Shown one piece after another: positions 44,233 to 53,615 of a stretch of DNA of 64,000 nucleotides. The stretch spans positions 2,477,810-2,541,809 of the forward strand of contig NZ_KK073876.1 of the NCBI RefSeq assembly GCF_000585415.1, written 5' to 3'. Below the pieces are notes generated by a model, which did no database searches, was not told the DNA's origin, and saw only the letters and a program-made list of their open reading frames with translations. Position 1 is the first letter of the stretch; every line of letters begins with the position of its first letter. Source of the stretch: Sphingomonas jaspsi DSM 18422. GTDB lineage: Bacteria; Pseudomonadota; Alphaproteobacteria; Sphingomonadales; Sphingomonadaceae. The translations under genes were made by a program, and so were the position numbers.

Positions 44233-45675
44233 TCAGATCGTCAGGCAGATATATTTGATTTCGAGATAATCCTCGATGCCATATTTAGAGCCTTCGCGGC
44301 CAAGCCCCGACTGCTTGACCCCGCCGAACGGCGCAACCTCGGTCGAGAGGATGCCCGAATTGACGCAGACCATGCCGCTTTCGATCGCCTCCGCCACACG
44401 CCACACGCGGCTGAGGTTGGTCGAATAGAAGTAGGAAGCGAGGCCGAATTCGGTGTCGTTGGCCATGGCGATCGCCTGCTCTTCGGTGTCGAACTTCACT
44501 ACCGGGGCGAGCGGGCCGAAGGTCTCCTCACGCGCCACCGCCATGTCCTGCGTCACGTCGGCGATGACGGTCGGCTCGAAGAAGGTGCCGCCCAGCTCGT
44601 GGCGGTGTCCGCCGGTGATGAGGGTGGCGCCCTTCGACAGCGCGTCGGCGATATGCTCCTCGACCTTTTCGATCGCATGTTTGTCGATCAGCGGGCCCTG
44701 CTGCACGCCCTCTTCCAGCCCGTTGCCGACCTTCAGTGCATCGGCCGCCTTGGCCAATTTGTCGACGAATTCGTCATATACGCCGGCCTGCACGTACAGC
44801 CGGTTGGTACAAACGCAGGTCTGGCCTGAATTGCGATATTTGGACGCAATGGCGCCCGCCACGGCTGCGTCGACGTCGGCGTCGTCAAACACGATGAAAG
44901 GCGCATTGCCGCCGAGTTCCAGGCTCAGCTTCTTGATGGTTTCGGCGCTCTGCTTCATCAGCAGCCGTCCGACTTCGGTCGATCCGGTGAAGCTTAACTT
45001 GCGGACGATGGGGCTGGATGTCATCTCCCCGCCGATGTCGCCCGACCCGCCGGTCAGCACGTTGAAGATGCCCTTGGGAATGCCCGCTTCCTCGGCCAGC
45101 ACCGCCAGCGCCAGCGCCGAAAAGGGCGTCTGGGTCGCGGGCTTCAGCACCATCGGGCAGCCCGCCGCCAGCGCAGGCCCGGCCTTGCGGGTGATCATCG
45201 CGTTCGGGAAATTCCATGGCGTGATGGCGCAGGCGACGCCGATCGGCTGCTTCAGCACGACGATGCGCTTGTCGTTCATGTGGCCGGGAATGACGTCGCC
45301 GTAGATTCGTTTTCCTTCTTCGGCGAACCATTCGATGAAGCTGGCGCCATAGGCGATTTCGCCACGGCTTTCGGTCAGGCTCTTGCCCTGCTCCATGGTC
45401 AGGATGCGCGCCAGCTCCTCCTGATTCGCCATCATCAGGTCGAACCATTTGCGCAGGATCGTCGCGCGCTCCTTTGCGGTCTTGGCGCGCCATTCGGGCC
45501 AAGCCCGCTCTGCCGCCTCGATCGCCCGCCGCGTTTCCGCTGCACCGCACTTCGGGACGGTGCCCAGTTTCTCGCCGGTCGCGGGGTTAGTGACGTCGAG
45601 TGTCTCCCCGTTATCCGCGTCGACCCACTGGCCGTCGATATAGCATTGTTGGCGGAGCAGCTTGGACGCGGTCAT
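44233..45675 (-). CDS. gabD: NAD(P)+-dependent succinate-semialdehyde dehydrogenase
   Basis: Oxidises succinate semialdehyde to succinate, the last step of GABA breakdown. The protein has 480 residues. Landmarks are ITPWNFPNAMITRK, the catalytic Glu in LELGGNAPF and catalytic Cys in NSGQTCVCTNR, a typical GabD sequence. I start at the ATG at 45675, where the domain begins (QCYIDGQWVDADNG). It follows the class-III aminotransferase gene by 11 bases, so both are probably co-transcribed. Confidence 0.93.
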   Translation of the reverse strand: MTASKLLRQQCYIDGQWVDADNGETLDVTNPATGEKLGTVPKCGAAETRRAIEAAERAWPEWRAKTAKERATILRKWFDLMMANQEELARILTMEQGKSLTESRGEIAYGASFIEWFAEEGKRIYGDVIPGHMNDKRIVVLKQPIGVACAITPWNFPNAMITRKAGPALAAGCPMVLKPATQTPFSALALAVLAEEAGIPKGIFNVLTGGSGDIGGEMTSSPIVRKLSFTGSTEVGRLLMKQSAETIKKLSLELGGNAPFIVFDDADVDAAVAGAIASKYRNSGQTCVCTNRLYVQAGVYDEFVDKLAKAADALKVGNGLEEGVQQGPLIDKHAIEKVEEHIADALSKGATLITGGHRHELGGTFFEPTVIADVTQDMAVAREETFGPLAPVVKFDTEEQAIAMANDTEFGLASYFYSTNLSRVWRVAEAIESGMVCVNSGILSTEVAPFGGVKQSGLGREGSKYGIEDYLEIKYICLTI

Positions 45676-45686
45676 GGGGTGTTCCT

Positions 45687-47063
45687 TCAGGCGATGGCGC
45701 GCAGGGCCGGCATCGCTTCGTCGAGCGAACGGCAGATGATGTCGACCAGATCGTCGATCTGGGCACGGGTGATGATCAGCGGCGGCGACATCACGATGGT
45801 ATCGCGGATGGCGCGGACCATCAGGCCGTTGTCGATGCAGTGGTCGCGGACGATAGGACCGGCATTGCCCTCGCTGCCGCCGAAGCGTTCGTTGGTGCCC
45901 TGCTTGGACACGATTTCGACCGCCCCGAGCAGGCCAATCGACCGCGTTTCGCCGACCAGCGGATGGTCGTTGAGGCGCGCCAGCGCTTCCGCGAGATAGG
46001 GCCCGACATCGTCGCGCACGCGGCCGACCAGCCCTTCGCGTTCGATGATGTCGATGTTGCGATGCGCGACCGCTGCCGACACCGGGTGCCCCGAATAGGT
46101 AAAGCCGTGTATGAAGTCGCCGCCGGTCTTCAGCACTTCGACGATGTCGCTCGACACGGCGGTTGCGCTGATCGGGAGGTAGCCCGACGAGAGGCCCTTG
46201 GCCATCGGCACCAGGTCGGGGGTGAAGCCCAGGCGCTGGTGGCCGAACCATTCGCCCGTCCGGCCATAGCCGCAGATGACTTCGTCAGCGACGAGCAGGA
46301 TGCCGTACTTGCGGCAGATTGCCTCGACCGCCTGCCAGTAACCGTCGGGCGGGATGATTACGCCGCCCGCGCCCTGCACCGGCTCGCCGATGAAGGCGGC
46401 GACATTTTCCGGGCCGACTTCGAGGATTTTTTCCTCGATCGCGGCGGCGCATTGCTGGCCGAATTCATAAGGATCGGTGCCGAAGCCCTCACCGAAGTGA
46501 TAGGGCTGGCGGACATGCTCGATGCCGGGGATGGGGAGGTCGCCCTGGACGTGCATGAACTTCATGCCGCCGAGGCTGACACCCGCGACGGTGGAGCCAT
46601 GATAGGCGTTCCAGCGGCTGATGAAGACAGTGCGCTTGGGCTCGCCCTTCACCTTCCAATAATGGCGCACCATCCGGAAAACGGTGTCGTTGGCTTCGCT
46701 GCCCGACCCGTTGAAGAATATGTGCTGCAGCTTGCCGCCTGTGATGCCGGCAATGCGGTCTGCCAGCATGACCGTCGGCGGCGTCGCGGTCTTGAAGAAG
46801 GTGTTGTAGAAGGGCAGCTCGAGCATCTGCTCATAGGCGACGTCGGCCAGTTCCTTGCGGCCATAGCCGACGTTGACGCACCACAGGCCCGCCATGCCGT
46901 CGAGGATGCGGTTGCCGTCGCCGTCGTGGATGTAGCAGCCGTCGGCATGGGTGACGATGCGGCTGCCGCCCATATCCTCGATCAGCTTATAATCCTGCTG
47001 CGCGGGAAGATGGTGCGCGACGTCGAGGCGCTTGAGTTCGGCGATGTCGTAATTGCGGGCCAT
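45687..47063 (-). CDS. Class-III aminotransferase, putrescine/polyamine:pyruvate type (SpuC-like)
   Basis: PLP enzyme of 458 residues. GSGSEANDTVFRM (cofactor phosphate), WNAYHGSTVAG, ADEVICGYGRTG (Asp binding PLP) and MAKGLSSGYLP (Schiff-base Lys) are present. Overall pattern matches SpuC and related omega-transaminases, which turn putrescine into 4-aminobutyraldehyde with pyruvate. The ATG at 47063 is used; a TTG four codons earlier is possible. It leads the spuC-gabD unit; a degenerate copy of the LysR palindrome lies 54-72 bases upstream. Confidence 0.88.
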   Translation of the reverse strand: MARNYDIAELKRLDVAHHLPAQQDYKLIEDMGGSRIVTHADGCYIHDGDGNRILDGMAGLWCVNVGYGRKELADVAYEQMLELPFYNTFFKTATPPTVMLADRIAGITGGKLQHIFFNGSGSEANDTVFRMVRHYWKVKGEPKRTVFISRWNAYHGSTVAGVSLGGMKFMHVQGDLPIPGIEHVRQPYHFGEGFGTDPYEFGQQCAAAIEEKILEVGPENVAAFIGEPVQGAGGVIIPPDGYWQAVEAICRKYGILLVADEVICGYGRTGEWFGHQRLGFTPDLVPMAKGLSSGYLPISATAVSSDIVEVLKTGGDFIHGFTYSGHPVSAAVAHRNIDIIEREGLVGRVRDDVGPYLAEALARLNDHPLVGETRSIGLLGAVEIVSKQGTNERFGGSEGNAGPIVRDHCIDNGLMVRAIRDTIVMSPPLIITRAQIDDLVDIICRSLDEAMPALRAIA

Positions 47064-47116
47064 GAGATGTTCCAATGTCAGTAAAGGTCGGGACGCGGTT
47101 GAGGTTCCGGCCCGAT

Positions 47117-47135
47117 CAGGGCGAAAAGCCGATCC
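47117..47135. promoter_or_regulatory. Degenerate copy (half-site) of the LysR palindrome before spuC
   Basis: GAAAAGCCGAT at 47123-47133 equals the centre and right arm of CTATCGGAAAAGCCGATAG; the left arm is not conserved. It lies in the 102-base gap upstream of the spuC-like gene. Supported mainly by position and by perfect copies elsewhere in the cluster. Confidence 0.4.
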
Positions 47136-47165
47136 GCGCCAGGAAGCGGTTGGTGCGCGTAATCC

Positions 47166-47906
47166 TCATCGCTCCAGCTCCCCGCGCAGCGCCCGGCCGA
47201 GCAGTTTGAAGAAGGCCTGGCTATCTGGGTTGCGGTCGGTGTCCCATTCGGGATGCCATTGCACGGCGACCACGGGCGCGTCGTTGATGCGGGCGGAATA
47301 GGCTTCGACCAGTCCGTCGGGTGCACGCGCTTCGATGGTCAGCGGATCGGCGAGCTTGCCGATGCCCTGGTAATGCACCGAATTGACCGTCGCTTCGTCC
47401 TTCCCCAACGCGCGGGCGAGCATTCCGCCCTCGGAGAAGTGCACGGGGTGGAGATGATCGAACATCTCGTCGAATTTCGCCCCGTCGGGCGCGTGATGGC
47501 GGATCAGCTCGTCGCTGGCCGATGTGTCGCGACGCAGGCTGCCGCCAAGCGCGACATTGATTTCCTGGAAACCGCGGCAGATGCCGAAGACGGGACGCTT
47601 GAGGTCCACCATCTGGCCGACCATCGACAGCGCAATCTCGTCGCGGCTGGGGTCGAACGGGCCGTCCCCGCCCTCGTCGGCGTAACGCTTGCCCTCGACG
47701 TTCGACGGGCTGCCGGTCAGCAAGATGCCGTCGAGCCGCGGCGCGACCTCGGCGGCAGTCATCAGGTCGGGCAGCGACGGGATGATCAGCGCGGCGACAT
47801 CGGCGTGGGTCATTGCCGCGCGAATATAGCGCTCCATCACCGCCTGGGCCGGTTCGACCCCGACGATGCGGTTGCAGGCAATGATCCCCAGGACGGGTCG
47901 GGTCAT
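47166..47906 (-). CDS. puuD: Gamma-glutamyl-GABA hydrolase (PuuD-like class-I glutamine amidotransferase)
   Basis: Hydrolyses gamma-glutamyl-GABA to glutamate and GABA. The protein has 246 residues, the family length. Nucleophile Cys is in FGICRGFQEIN and the catalytic His/Glu in VQWHPEWD; LTGSPSNVEGKRY precedes. The gene starts 4 bases after the end of the aldehyde dehydrogenase gene, so the two form an operon that performs consecutive steps. Its presence indicates the gamma-glutamylated putrescine pathway. Confidence 0.92.
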   Translation of the reverse strand: MTRPVLGIIACNRIVGVEPAQAVMERYIRAAMTHADVAALIIPSLPDLMTAAEVAPRLDGILLTGSPSNVEGKRYADEGGDGPFDPSRDEIALSMVGQMVDLKRPVFGICRGFQEINVALGGSLRRDTSASDELIRHHAPDGAKFDEMFDHLHPVHFSEGGMLARALGKDEATVNSVHYQGIGKLADPLTIEARAPDGLVEAYSARINDAPVVAVQWHPEWDTDRNPDSQAFFKLLGRALRGELER

Positions 47907-47910
47907 GATC

Positions 47911-49341
47911 TCAGTGCTTAATCATCACGTGGCGCGTCGTCATATAATGTTCGAGGCAGTAGATGGACAGGTCGCTGCCATAACCCGACGACTTGACCCC
48001 GCCGTGGGGCATCTCGGTGACGTTGACCGAATGGGTATTGATCCACGTCACGCCATATTCGAGCTTGGCCGAAAATTCCGCCGCCTTGCCGACGTCGCGG
48101 GTCCACACCGACGAGGCGAGGCCATAGTCGCAGTCGTTGGCCCAGTTGAGCGCCTGCGCATCGTCGGCGAATTTGGTCACCGACACGACCGGGCCGAACA
48201 CTTCCTTCTGGACGATCTCGTCCTGGTGCCGCGCCCCGGCGATGAGGGTCGGCGAGTAATAGAAACCGGCGCGGTCGGGCGCCGAGCCGCCGGTGACGAT
48301 TTCGGCCGGCGTATCGGCAGCGGCGCGGGCGACGAAGCCATCGACGCGGTCGCGCTGTCGGGCGGTGATCAGCGGGCCCAGCGCGGTGCCAGGGACCGAG
48401 GGATCGCCCATCTCGATCTTTTCGATCGCGGCCTGCAGGTCGGCGACCAGCCGGTCGTGGATATCGGCATGGGCGTAGATCCGGCACGCGGCGGTGCAGT
48501 CCTGCCCGGCATTGTAGAAGCCGCCCTCGGCAATCGCTTCGACCGCCGCCGCGATGTCGGCGTCGGCGAGCACGATCACCGGCGCCTTACCGCCCAGTTC
48601 GAAATGGGTCCGCTTGATGGTCGGCGCCACCGCCTCCAGAATCTTGCGGCCCGTCGCGACGTCGCCGGTCAGCGAGACCATCCGCACGCGTGGATGCTGG
48701 ACCAGCCGCGCGCCGACGTTGGCGCCGTTGCCGGTGACGACGTTGACCACGCCTTCGGGCAGGAACTCGGCGCACACCTCGGCCAGCTTGAGCGCGGTCA
48801 GCGGGGTATGCTCGGACGGCTTCAACACCACCGTATTGCCCGCCGCGATGACCGGCGCGATCTTCCAGCTGGCCATCATCAGCGGATAGTTCCACGGCGC
48901 GATGCCGACGCACACGCCCAAGGGGTCGCGGCGCAACATCGAGGTGAAGCCCTGCCGATATTCGCCCGCCGGAACGCCCGGCACGGTCCGGGCCGCGCCG
49001 GCGAAGAAGCGGAACACGTCAACGGTGTTGCCGACATCGACCGCCTTGGCGGTGCCGATCGGCTTGCCGCAATTGAGCATTTCCAGCTGGGCGAATTCGT
49101 CCGCCATCTCTTCGATCCGGTCGGCGATCTTCAGCATCCTGAGCGATCGTTCCTTGGGCGGCATCTTCGACCAGATCGCGAACGCCTTTTCCGCCGCCGC
49201 GACCGATGCGTCGACCTGCGCCCGGCTGGCGCTGGCGAGGCTGGCGATTTCCTCGCCCGTCGCAGGGTTGAACACCGGCTCGGGCGCTTCGTCCCCACCG
49301 ACCGAATGACCCGCAATGAACTGGCCCCGGATATCGAGCAT
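47911..49341 (-). CDS. Gamma-aminobutyraldehyde dehydrogenase-like aldehyde dehydrogenase
   Basis: NAD(P)-dependent enzyme of 476 residues. [13 protein letters not shown], catalytic Glu in FELGGKAPV and catalytic Cys in [13 protein letters not shown] are present; LNCGKP and the C-terminal [12 protein letters not shown] resemble PatD/YdcW. It may oxidise 4-aminobutyraldehyde, or its gamma-glutamyl form as PuuC does; sequence alone does not decide. A perfect copy of the proposed LysR palindrome lies 82 bases upstream of the ATG. Confidence 0.88.
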   Translation of the reverse strand: MLDIRGQFIAGHSVGGDEAPEPVFNPATGEEIASLASASRAQVDASVAAAEKAFAIWSKMPPKERSLRMLKIADRIEEMADEFAQLEMLNCGKPIGTAKAVDVGNTVDVFRFFAGAARTVPGVPAGEYRQGFTSMLRRDPLGVCVGIAPWNYPLMMASWKIAPVIAAGNTVVLKPSEHTPLTALKLAEVCAEFLPEGVVNVVTGNGANVGARLVQHPRVRMVSLTGDVATGRKILEAVAPTIKRTHFELGGKAPVIVLADADIAAAVEAIAEGGFYNAGQDCTAACRIYAHADIHDRLVADLQAAIEKIEMGDPSVPGTALGPLITARQRDRVDGFVARAAADTPAEIVTGGSAPDRAGFYYSPTLIAGARHQDEIVQKEVFGPVVSVTKFADDAQALNWANDCDYGLASSVWTRDVGKAAEFSAKLEYGVTWINTHSVNVTEMPHGGVKSSGYGSDLSIYCLEHYMTTRHVMIKH

Positions 49342-49422
49342 GTCTTGGTCTCGCTATATGAGTGTCACGGTCACGCTATGCCTGCCGGCGCCGGCGCGAA
49401 AATATGAAATCAAACGGTCAGC

Positions 49423-49441
49423 CTATCGGAAAAGCCGATAG
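49423..49441. promoter_or_regulatory. Perfect 19-bp palindrome, proposed LysR operator, before the aldehyde dehydrogenase gene
   Basis: CTATCGGAAAAGCCGATAG has 7-base perfect arms and a 5-base centre and contains T-N11-A, the LysR-type core. It lies between the potG stop (49450) and the aldehyde dehydrogenase start (49341), both on the minus strand. The same sequence occurs inverted at 60812. It is not followed by a T-run, which argues against a terminator. Confidence 0.75.
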
Positions 49442-49449
49442 CGCTCGCC

Positions 49450-50571
49450 TCAACTCAAGAGCACGATCGGGCTGTCGGCGCGCCAGTGCATCGACACCCG
49501 GTCGTCCCACGTGAAATGATCCTGGTCGCGGCGGGAGAGGTTCGAGCGCGAAACCCGCAGCCGGGCGCCGCCGTCGAGCTGGATATCGTACAGCGTGCAA
49601 TCGCCAAGATAGCTCATCCCCTTGATGACCCCGCGGGCGAAATTATGCTCGTCGGGCGCATCTTCGGCCGCCGCGCGGACCGCCTTCCCCTGCCCCGGGA
49701 CGTGCAGGTAGATTTTCTCCGGCCGCAGCGCGACCCACACCTGGCTGCCATGCGCGCCGGTGACGCCATGGTTGAGGTAGACCTTGCCCAGGCCCGGGCA
49801 ATCGACCGCTGCCCGGTCAGGCTCGTCGATGGTCAGCGTTCCTTCGAACATGTTCACCGAGCCCACGAAGTCGGCGACGAACCGGTTGGCGGGAAATTCG
49901 TAGAGGTCGGCCGGCGGTGCCAGCTGAGCCACTTCGCCCTTGTTCATCACCGCGACCCGGGTCGCCAGCGACAAGGCTTCATCCTGGTCGTGAGTCACCG
50001 TCACGAAGGTGATGCCGACCTTTTCCTGCAGGTCGGCGAGTTCGAACTGCATTTGCGCGCGCAGCTTGGCGTCGAGCGCCGACAAGGGCTCGTCGAGCAG
50101 CAGCACCTTTGGCCGCATGACGAGGCTGCGGGCGAGCGCGACACGCTGGCGCTGGCCGCCCGAGAGCTGGTCGGGCTTGCGTTCGCCCAGACCGTCGAGC
50201 TTCACCAGCTCGAGCGCTTCGGCCACGCGGCTGCGGATGTCGTCGCTGCCCACCCCGGCGATCTTCAAACCGTAGCCGACGTTCTGCGCGACGGTCATGT
50301 GCGGGAACACGGCGTAGGACTGGAACACCATGTTGATCGGCCGTTTGTTCGGCGGGACGTTGGCCATATCCTGCCCGTCGATCAGGATCTGCCCTTCGGT
50401 CGGCACTTCGAAACCGGCGATCATGCGCAAGAGCGTCGTCTTGCCGCAGCCCGACGGGCCGAGCAGGACGAAGAACTCGCCCGGCACGATATCCAGGCTG
50501 ACATTGTCGACGGCGGTCATGTTGCCGAAGCGTTTGGTGACGTTGCGGATCGAAATGATCGGTTCGGACAT
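49450..50571 (-). CDS. potG: Polyamine ABC transporter ATPase (PotA/PotG-like)
   Basis: ATP-binding subunit of 373 residues. Walker A GPSGCGKTT (about 38-46), signature LSGGQRQRVALARS, Walker B LLLDEPLSALD, and a C-terminal TOBE domain (about 245-370). It powers the two permeases whose genes precede it. It ends the potF-H-I-G transcript. No gap larger than 35 bases separates the four transporter genes, so the set is complete for putrescine/spermidine uptake. Confidence 0.92.
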   Translation of the reverse strand: MSEPIISIRNVTKRFGNMTAVDNVSLDIVPGEFFVLLGPSGCGKTTLLRMIAGFEVPTEGQILIDGQDMANVPPNKRPINMVFQSYAVFPHMTVAQNVGYGLKIAGVGSDDIRSRVAEALELVKLDGLGERKPDQLSGGQRQRVALARSLVMRPKVLLLDEPLSALDAKLRAQMQFELADLQEKVGITFVTVTHDQDEALSLATRVAVMNKGEVAQLAPPADLYEFPANRFVADFVGSVNMFEGTLTIDEPDRAAVDCPGLGKVYLNHGVTGAHGSQVWVALRPEKIYLHVPGQGKAVRAAAEDAPDEHNFARGVIKGMSYLGDCTLYDIQLDGGARLRVSRSNLSRRDQDHFTWDDRVSMHWRADSPIVLLS

Positions 50572-50574
50572 GGA

Positions 50575-51426
50575 TCAATGGCCCTGCGTCATCGCGCCCA
50601 TCTGCTTTTCCATGCGCAGCGCGATCGTGGTGAGAATGACGGTGAGGAGGATCAGCAGGGTCGAGACCGCATTGACCTCCGGCGTTACCGAGAAGCGGAC
50701 CATCGAATAGACCTTCACCGGGAAGGTGATGGTGTTCGGCCCGGACGTGAAGAAGGTGATGACGAAATCGTCGAGACTGAGCGTGAAGGCGAGCAGCGCC
50801 CCGGCGATCAGGCCCGGCTTCATGTGCGGCAACAGGACGTCGCGGAACGCCTGCCATTCGCCGGCACCGAGATCCTTTGCCGCCTCCTCCTGCTCGCGGT
50901 TGAAGCTGGCAAGCCGCGCCCGCACAACCATCGTCACGAACGGGAAGCAGAAGGTGATGTGCGAAATGATGATCGCACCCAGGCTCAGCGGCCAGGGCAG
51001 TTCGGTCGGATAGCCGACCTTGGCGAAGAAGATCAGCATCGCGACGCCCATGCAGATTTCCGGGACCACGATGGGCAGTGCCATCGCCCCTTCGACCGGC
51101 GCTTTTCCGGGGAAGCGGAAGCGCCACAGCATCACCGCCGCGAGCGCGCCGATGACCAGGCTGACGACCGTGCTGATCGCGGCGATGGTCAGCGAATTGC
51201 CGAGTGCTTCCATCAGACTGCCGTTATCGAGCGCCTTCTTATAATATTTGGTGGTGAAGCCCATCCAGACGATGTTGCGGCGGCTGTCGTTGAAGCTGAA
51301 CGCCATCAGCGTCAGCAGCGGCGCGTAGAGGAAGAACAAGGTCAGCCCGACCCACAGGCGGAGCCAGGTTCGGCGGGTATATTCCAGCGGCGCGATCGGC
51401 GTGCGGTTGGATCGACCGAACATCAT
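50575..51426 (-). CDS. potI: Polyamine ABC transporter permease (PotI-like)
   Basis: Inner-membrane subunit of 283 residues with six predicted membrane segments. The conserved EAA-type loop reads EEAAKDLGAGEWQAFRDVLLP. The N-terminus (TRRTWLRLWVGLTLFFLYAPLL) is that of PotC/PotI proteins. Its start ATG overlaps the potH stop by 4 bp, and it is followed after 3 bases by potG. It pairs with PotH to make the channel. Confidence 0.92.
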   Translation of the reverse strand: MMFGRSNRTPIAPLEYTRRTWLRLWVGLTLFFLYAPLLTLMAFSFNDSRRNIVWMGFTTKYYKKALDNGSLMEALGNSLTIAAISTVVSLVIGALAAVMLWRFRFPGKAPVEGAMALPIVVPEICMGVAMLIFFAKVGYPTELPWPLSLGAIIISHITFCFPFVTMVVRARLASFNREQEEAAKDLGAGEWQAFRDVLLPHMKPGLIAGALLAFTLSLDDFVITFFTSGPNTITFPVKVYSMVRFSVTPEVNAVSTLLILLTVILTTIALRMEKQMGAMTQGH

Positions 51427-52328
51427 ACCCGTCCTTCCGTACGCTTGGTCTTCAGCGCCTGCAGCGCGATGATGATGAAGGTCGCATACATGAGCAGGAA
51501 GGACAGCGCCGCGCCGAACGGCCAGTCGTTGGCACGCTTGAACTGGCGCTCGATGACGTTGGCGATCATCTGGCTGTCAGGCCCGCCGAGCAGGTCGGGC
51601 GTGAGGTATGCGCCGAGGGCGGGCACGAAGGTGATGATGAGGCCGGAAATGATGCCCGGCAGCGCCAGCGGGGCGACGATGTTGAGCAGGGTGCGCGTAT
51701 GTCCGGCGCCCAGATCGAGGCTCGCTTCGATGAGCGATTTGTCGAGCCGGTCGAGCGCTGCATAGAGCGGCAGGACCATGAAGGGCAGGTGGACGTAGAC
51801 GAGGCCCAGCACGACCGCGAAATTATTGTAGAGCAGGTGCATCGGCTCATAGGCCTGCGGCGGCCCCATGCCGACCAGCGTCATCAGCGACCCGAACTTG
51901 TCGTGCAGCCAGCCGATCGACTGGTTGGCATAGCCCTCGGTCCTCAGAACCGCCATCAACGCGTAAGTGCGCACCAGCAGGTTGGTCCAGAAGGGCAGCA
52001 TGATGCCCAGCAGCAGCCAAGGTTTCCACTTGTCGGTCGCGAACACGATCGCCAGCGCGACGGGAAATCCGACGAACAGGCAGATCAACGTGGTCAGCGC
52101 GGCGACCCCGACCGACTTGGCGAAGATGGTGAGGTAAAGCGGCTCGATCGCCCGCGCATAGTTGGCGAAGGTGCCCGAGATCTTGATCTCGGTGAGCCCG
52201 GCATTAGTGCCGAAGCTGTACAGCCAGACGATCCCCATCGGGATGATGAAGAACAGTAGCAGCCATCCGATCGGTACGCTCGCGATGGTCGCGAACATGG
52301 ATCGGTTCTGTTTCCAGTCCTGCATCAT
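51423..52328 (-). CDS. potH: Polyamine ABC transporter permease (PotH-like)
   Basis: Inner-membrane subunit of 301 residues with six predicted membrane segments. The EAA loop is IEASLDLGAGHTRTLLNIVAPL, shown here in part, followed by PGIISGLIITF and a conserved YLTPDLLGG stretch. It couples with PotI and the ATPase PotG. Its start (ATG at 52328, or a second ATG next to it) is 33 bases after the binding-protein gene. Confidence 0.92.
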   Translation of the reverse strand: MMQDWKQNRSMFATIASVPIGWLLLFFIIPMGIVWLYSFGTNAGLTEIKISGTFANYARAIEPLYLTIFAKSVGVAALTTLICLFVGFPVALAIVFATDKWKPWLLLGIMLPFWTNLLVRTYALMAVLRTEGYANQSIGWLHDKFGSLMTLVGMGPPQAYEPMHLLYNNFAVVLGLVYVHLPFMVLPLYAALDRLDKSLIEASLDLGAGHTRTLLNIVAPLALPGIISGLIITFVPALGAYLTPDLLGGPDSQMIANVIERQFKRANDWPFGAALSFLLMYATFIIIALQALKTKRTEGRV

Positions 52329-52361
52329 CCCTCCGGTCGGGGGTTCAAACCCGGGTCAGGT

Positions 52362-53477
52362 TCAGGCGGCGCGGATGCGGGTGAAGGCTTCTTCGTACAG
52401 CGGCTGCAGCTTTTCGTTGTACGAGGCATATTCGCACTTCGCGAGCTGGTCCGCCGGCGGGAAGATCACCGGGTTGTTCTTGTAATCGTCGGGCATCAGC
52501 GCCTTGGCCGCCGCGTTCGGCGTCGGATAGAGGATGGTCTTGCTGATTTCCGCGCCGGCCTTGGCATCGAGCAGATAGTTGATGAAGGCATGAGCGTTCT
52601 TCGGGTGCGGCGCGCCCTTGGGAATGCACAGCGTATCGCTGTTCAGCTGGCTGCCTTCCTTGGGCAGGACGAACCCGACGTCCTTGTCCTCGGTCATCAG
52701 CTGGGCGATGTCGCCATTATATTCCATCACCAGGTCGACGTCGCCCGACGCCAGCAGATCCTGGCCATTGTCTTCGTGGAAGGTTTTGATGTTGGGCTTC
52801 TGCTTGATCAGCATCGCCTCGACTTCCTTGATGATCTCCGGCGTGATCGCATTGACCGAATAGCCCTTATATTTGGCGCCGAGGCGGATGACGTCGCCCG
52901 CTTCCGACAGCAGCGCGATGCGGCCTTTATACTGGTCGCTGTCGTAAAGGACGCTCCAGCTGTCCGGCGGCGTCGCCACCTTCGACTTGCGATAACCGAT
53001 CCCCAGCGTCAGCCAGGTGTAGGGCATCGAATATTTGCGGCCCGGATCGTAAGCGACGTCGACGAAGGTCGGGTCGAGATTCTTCATGTTGGGGATGAGG
53101 CTGTGGTCGAGCGGTTCGATCAGCTGCGACTGGATCATGCGTTCGACGAAGTCGTTCGACGGCACGATGACGTCGAAGCCCGGGTTGCCGGCGCGCAGCT
53201 TGGCGAACAATTCGTCGTTGGTCGCGAACAGGCTCATGTTCACATCGATGCCGCTCGCGTCCTTGAAATCCTCGAGCGTCGTTTCGCCGATGTAGGTGTC
53301 CCAGTTGTAGAAGTTGAGCTTGGGCTCTTCACCGGTCCCGGCGCCACCGCCTTTGCTTGCTTCCTTCGAGCAGGCCGCAAGGCCTCCGAAGCTGATGCCG
53401 ATTGCGGCAACGCCAAGACCTTGCAACAGCGAACGGCGACCCAGTCGACGACCCATGATTTCCGGACGGTCGGTCAT
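52362..53477 (-). CDS. potF: Polyamine-binding lipoprotein (PotD/PotF-like) with Tat-like signal
   Basis: Substrate-binding protein of 371 residues for putrescine or related polyamines. KLNFYNWDTYIGETTLEDF at the start of the mature domain and DVIVPSNDFV are typical. The N-terminus carries MGRRLGRRSLLQGLG, a twin-arginine-like motif, and a lipobox LAAC just after, so it seems to be exported folded and lipid-anchored. ATG at 53477 follows AGGGGAG. It is divergent from the LysR regulator, and the gap holds proposed operator sequences. Confidence 0.92.
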   Translation of the reverse strand: MTDRPEIMGRRLGRRSLLQGLGVAAIGISFGGLAACSKEASKGGGAGTGEEPKLNFYNWDTYIGETTLEDFKDASGIDVNMSLFATNDELFAKLRAGNPGFDVIVPSNDFVERMIQSQLIEPLDHSLIPNMKNLDPTFVDVAYDPGRKYSMPYTWLTLGIGYRKSKVATPPDSWSVLYDSDQYKGRIALLSEAGDVIRLGAKYKGYSVNAITPEIIKEVEAMLIKQKPNIKTFHEDNGQDLLASGDVDLVMEYNGDIAQLMTEDKDVGFVLPKEGSQLNSDTLCIPKGAPHPKNAHAFINYLLDAKAGAEISKTILYPTPNAAAKALMPDDYKNNPVIFPPADQLAKCEYASYNEKLQPLYEEAFTRIRAA

Positions 53478-53556
53478 ATGCCTGCTCTCCCCTTTGTACT
53501 TGCGACTCCTGATGGCGGAAACGCAGGCTAGGCGCTGCGTAGCGGGTCGCAAGTCT

Positions 53557-53583
53557 TATCGGCGTAACAAAAGCCCCTATCGC
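53557..53583. promoter_or_regulatory. Two TATCG half-sites in the potF/lysR gap
   Basis: TATCGG at 53557-53562 and TATCGC at 53578-53583 repeat the arm sequence of the proposed LysR palindrome in the 153-base potF/lysR gap, about 80-105 bases upstream of the potF start. They may be activation sites for the LysR protein. Weak on their own. Confidence 0.35.
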
Positions 53584-53615
53584 GCGACGCGCCAGTCTAT
53601 TATTCAACCCGAGGG

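Noticed and set aside
47078..47326. 82-codon minus-strand frame between puuD and spuC
   Set aside because: It is out of frame with puuD and mostly overlaps its end; composition is not protein-like. Only the regulatory half-site in the gap was kept.
47866..49407. 513-codon plus-strand open frame opposite the aldehyde dehydrogenase gene
   Set aside because: Same reason: full overlap with a gene that has intact catalytic motifs, and no domain of its own.
49423..49441. Palindrome after potG read as a transcription terminator
   Set aside because: No T-run follows on either strand, and the identical sequence occurs in a divergent promoter gap (60812) where a terminator would make no sense.
49486..51765. 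Very long open frame on the plus strand opposite the potG and potI/potH genes
   Set aside because: It mirrors well-conserved ABC transporter genes; its sequence is Arg/His/Asp-rich low-complexity typical of antisense frames in GC-rich DNA, with no recognisable domain.
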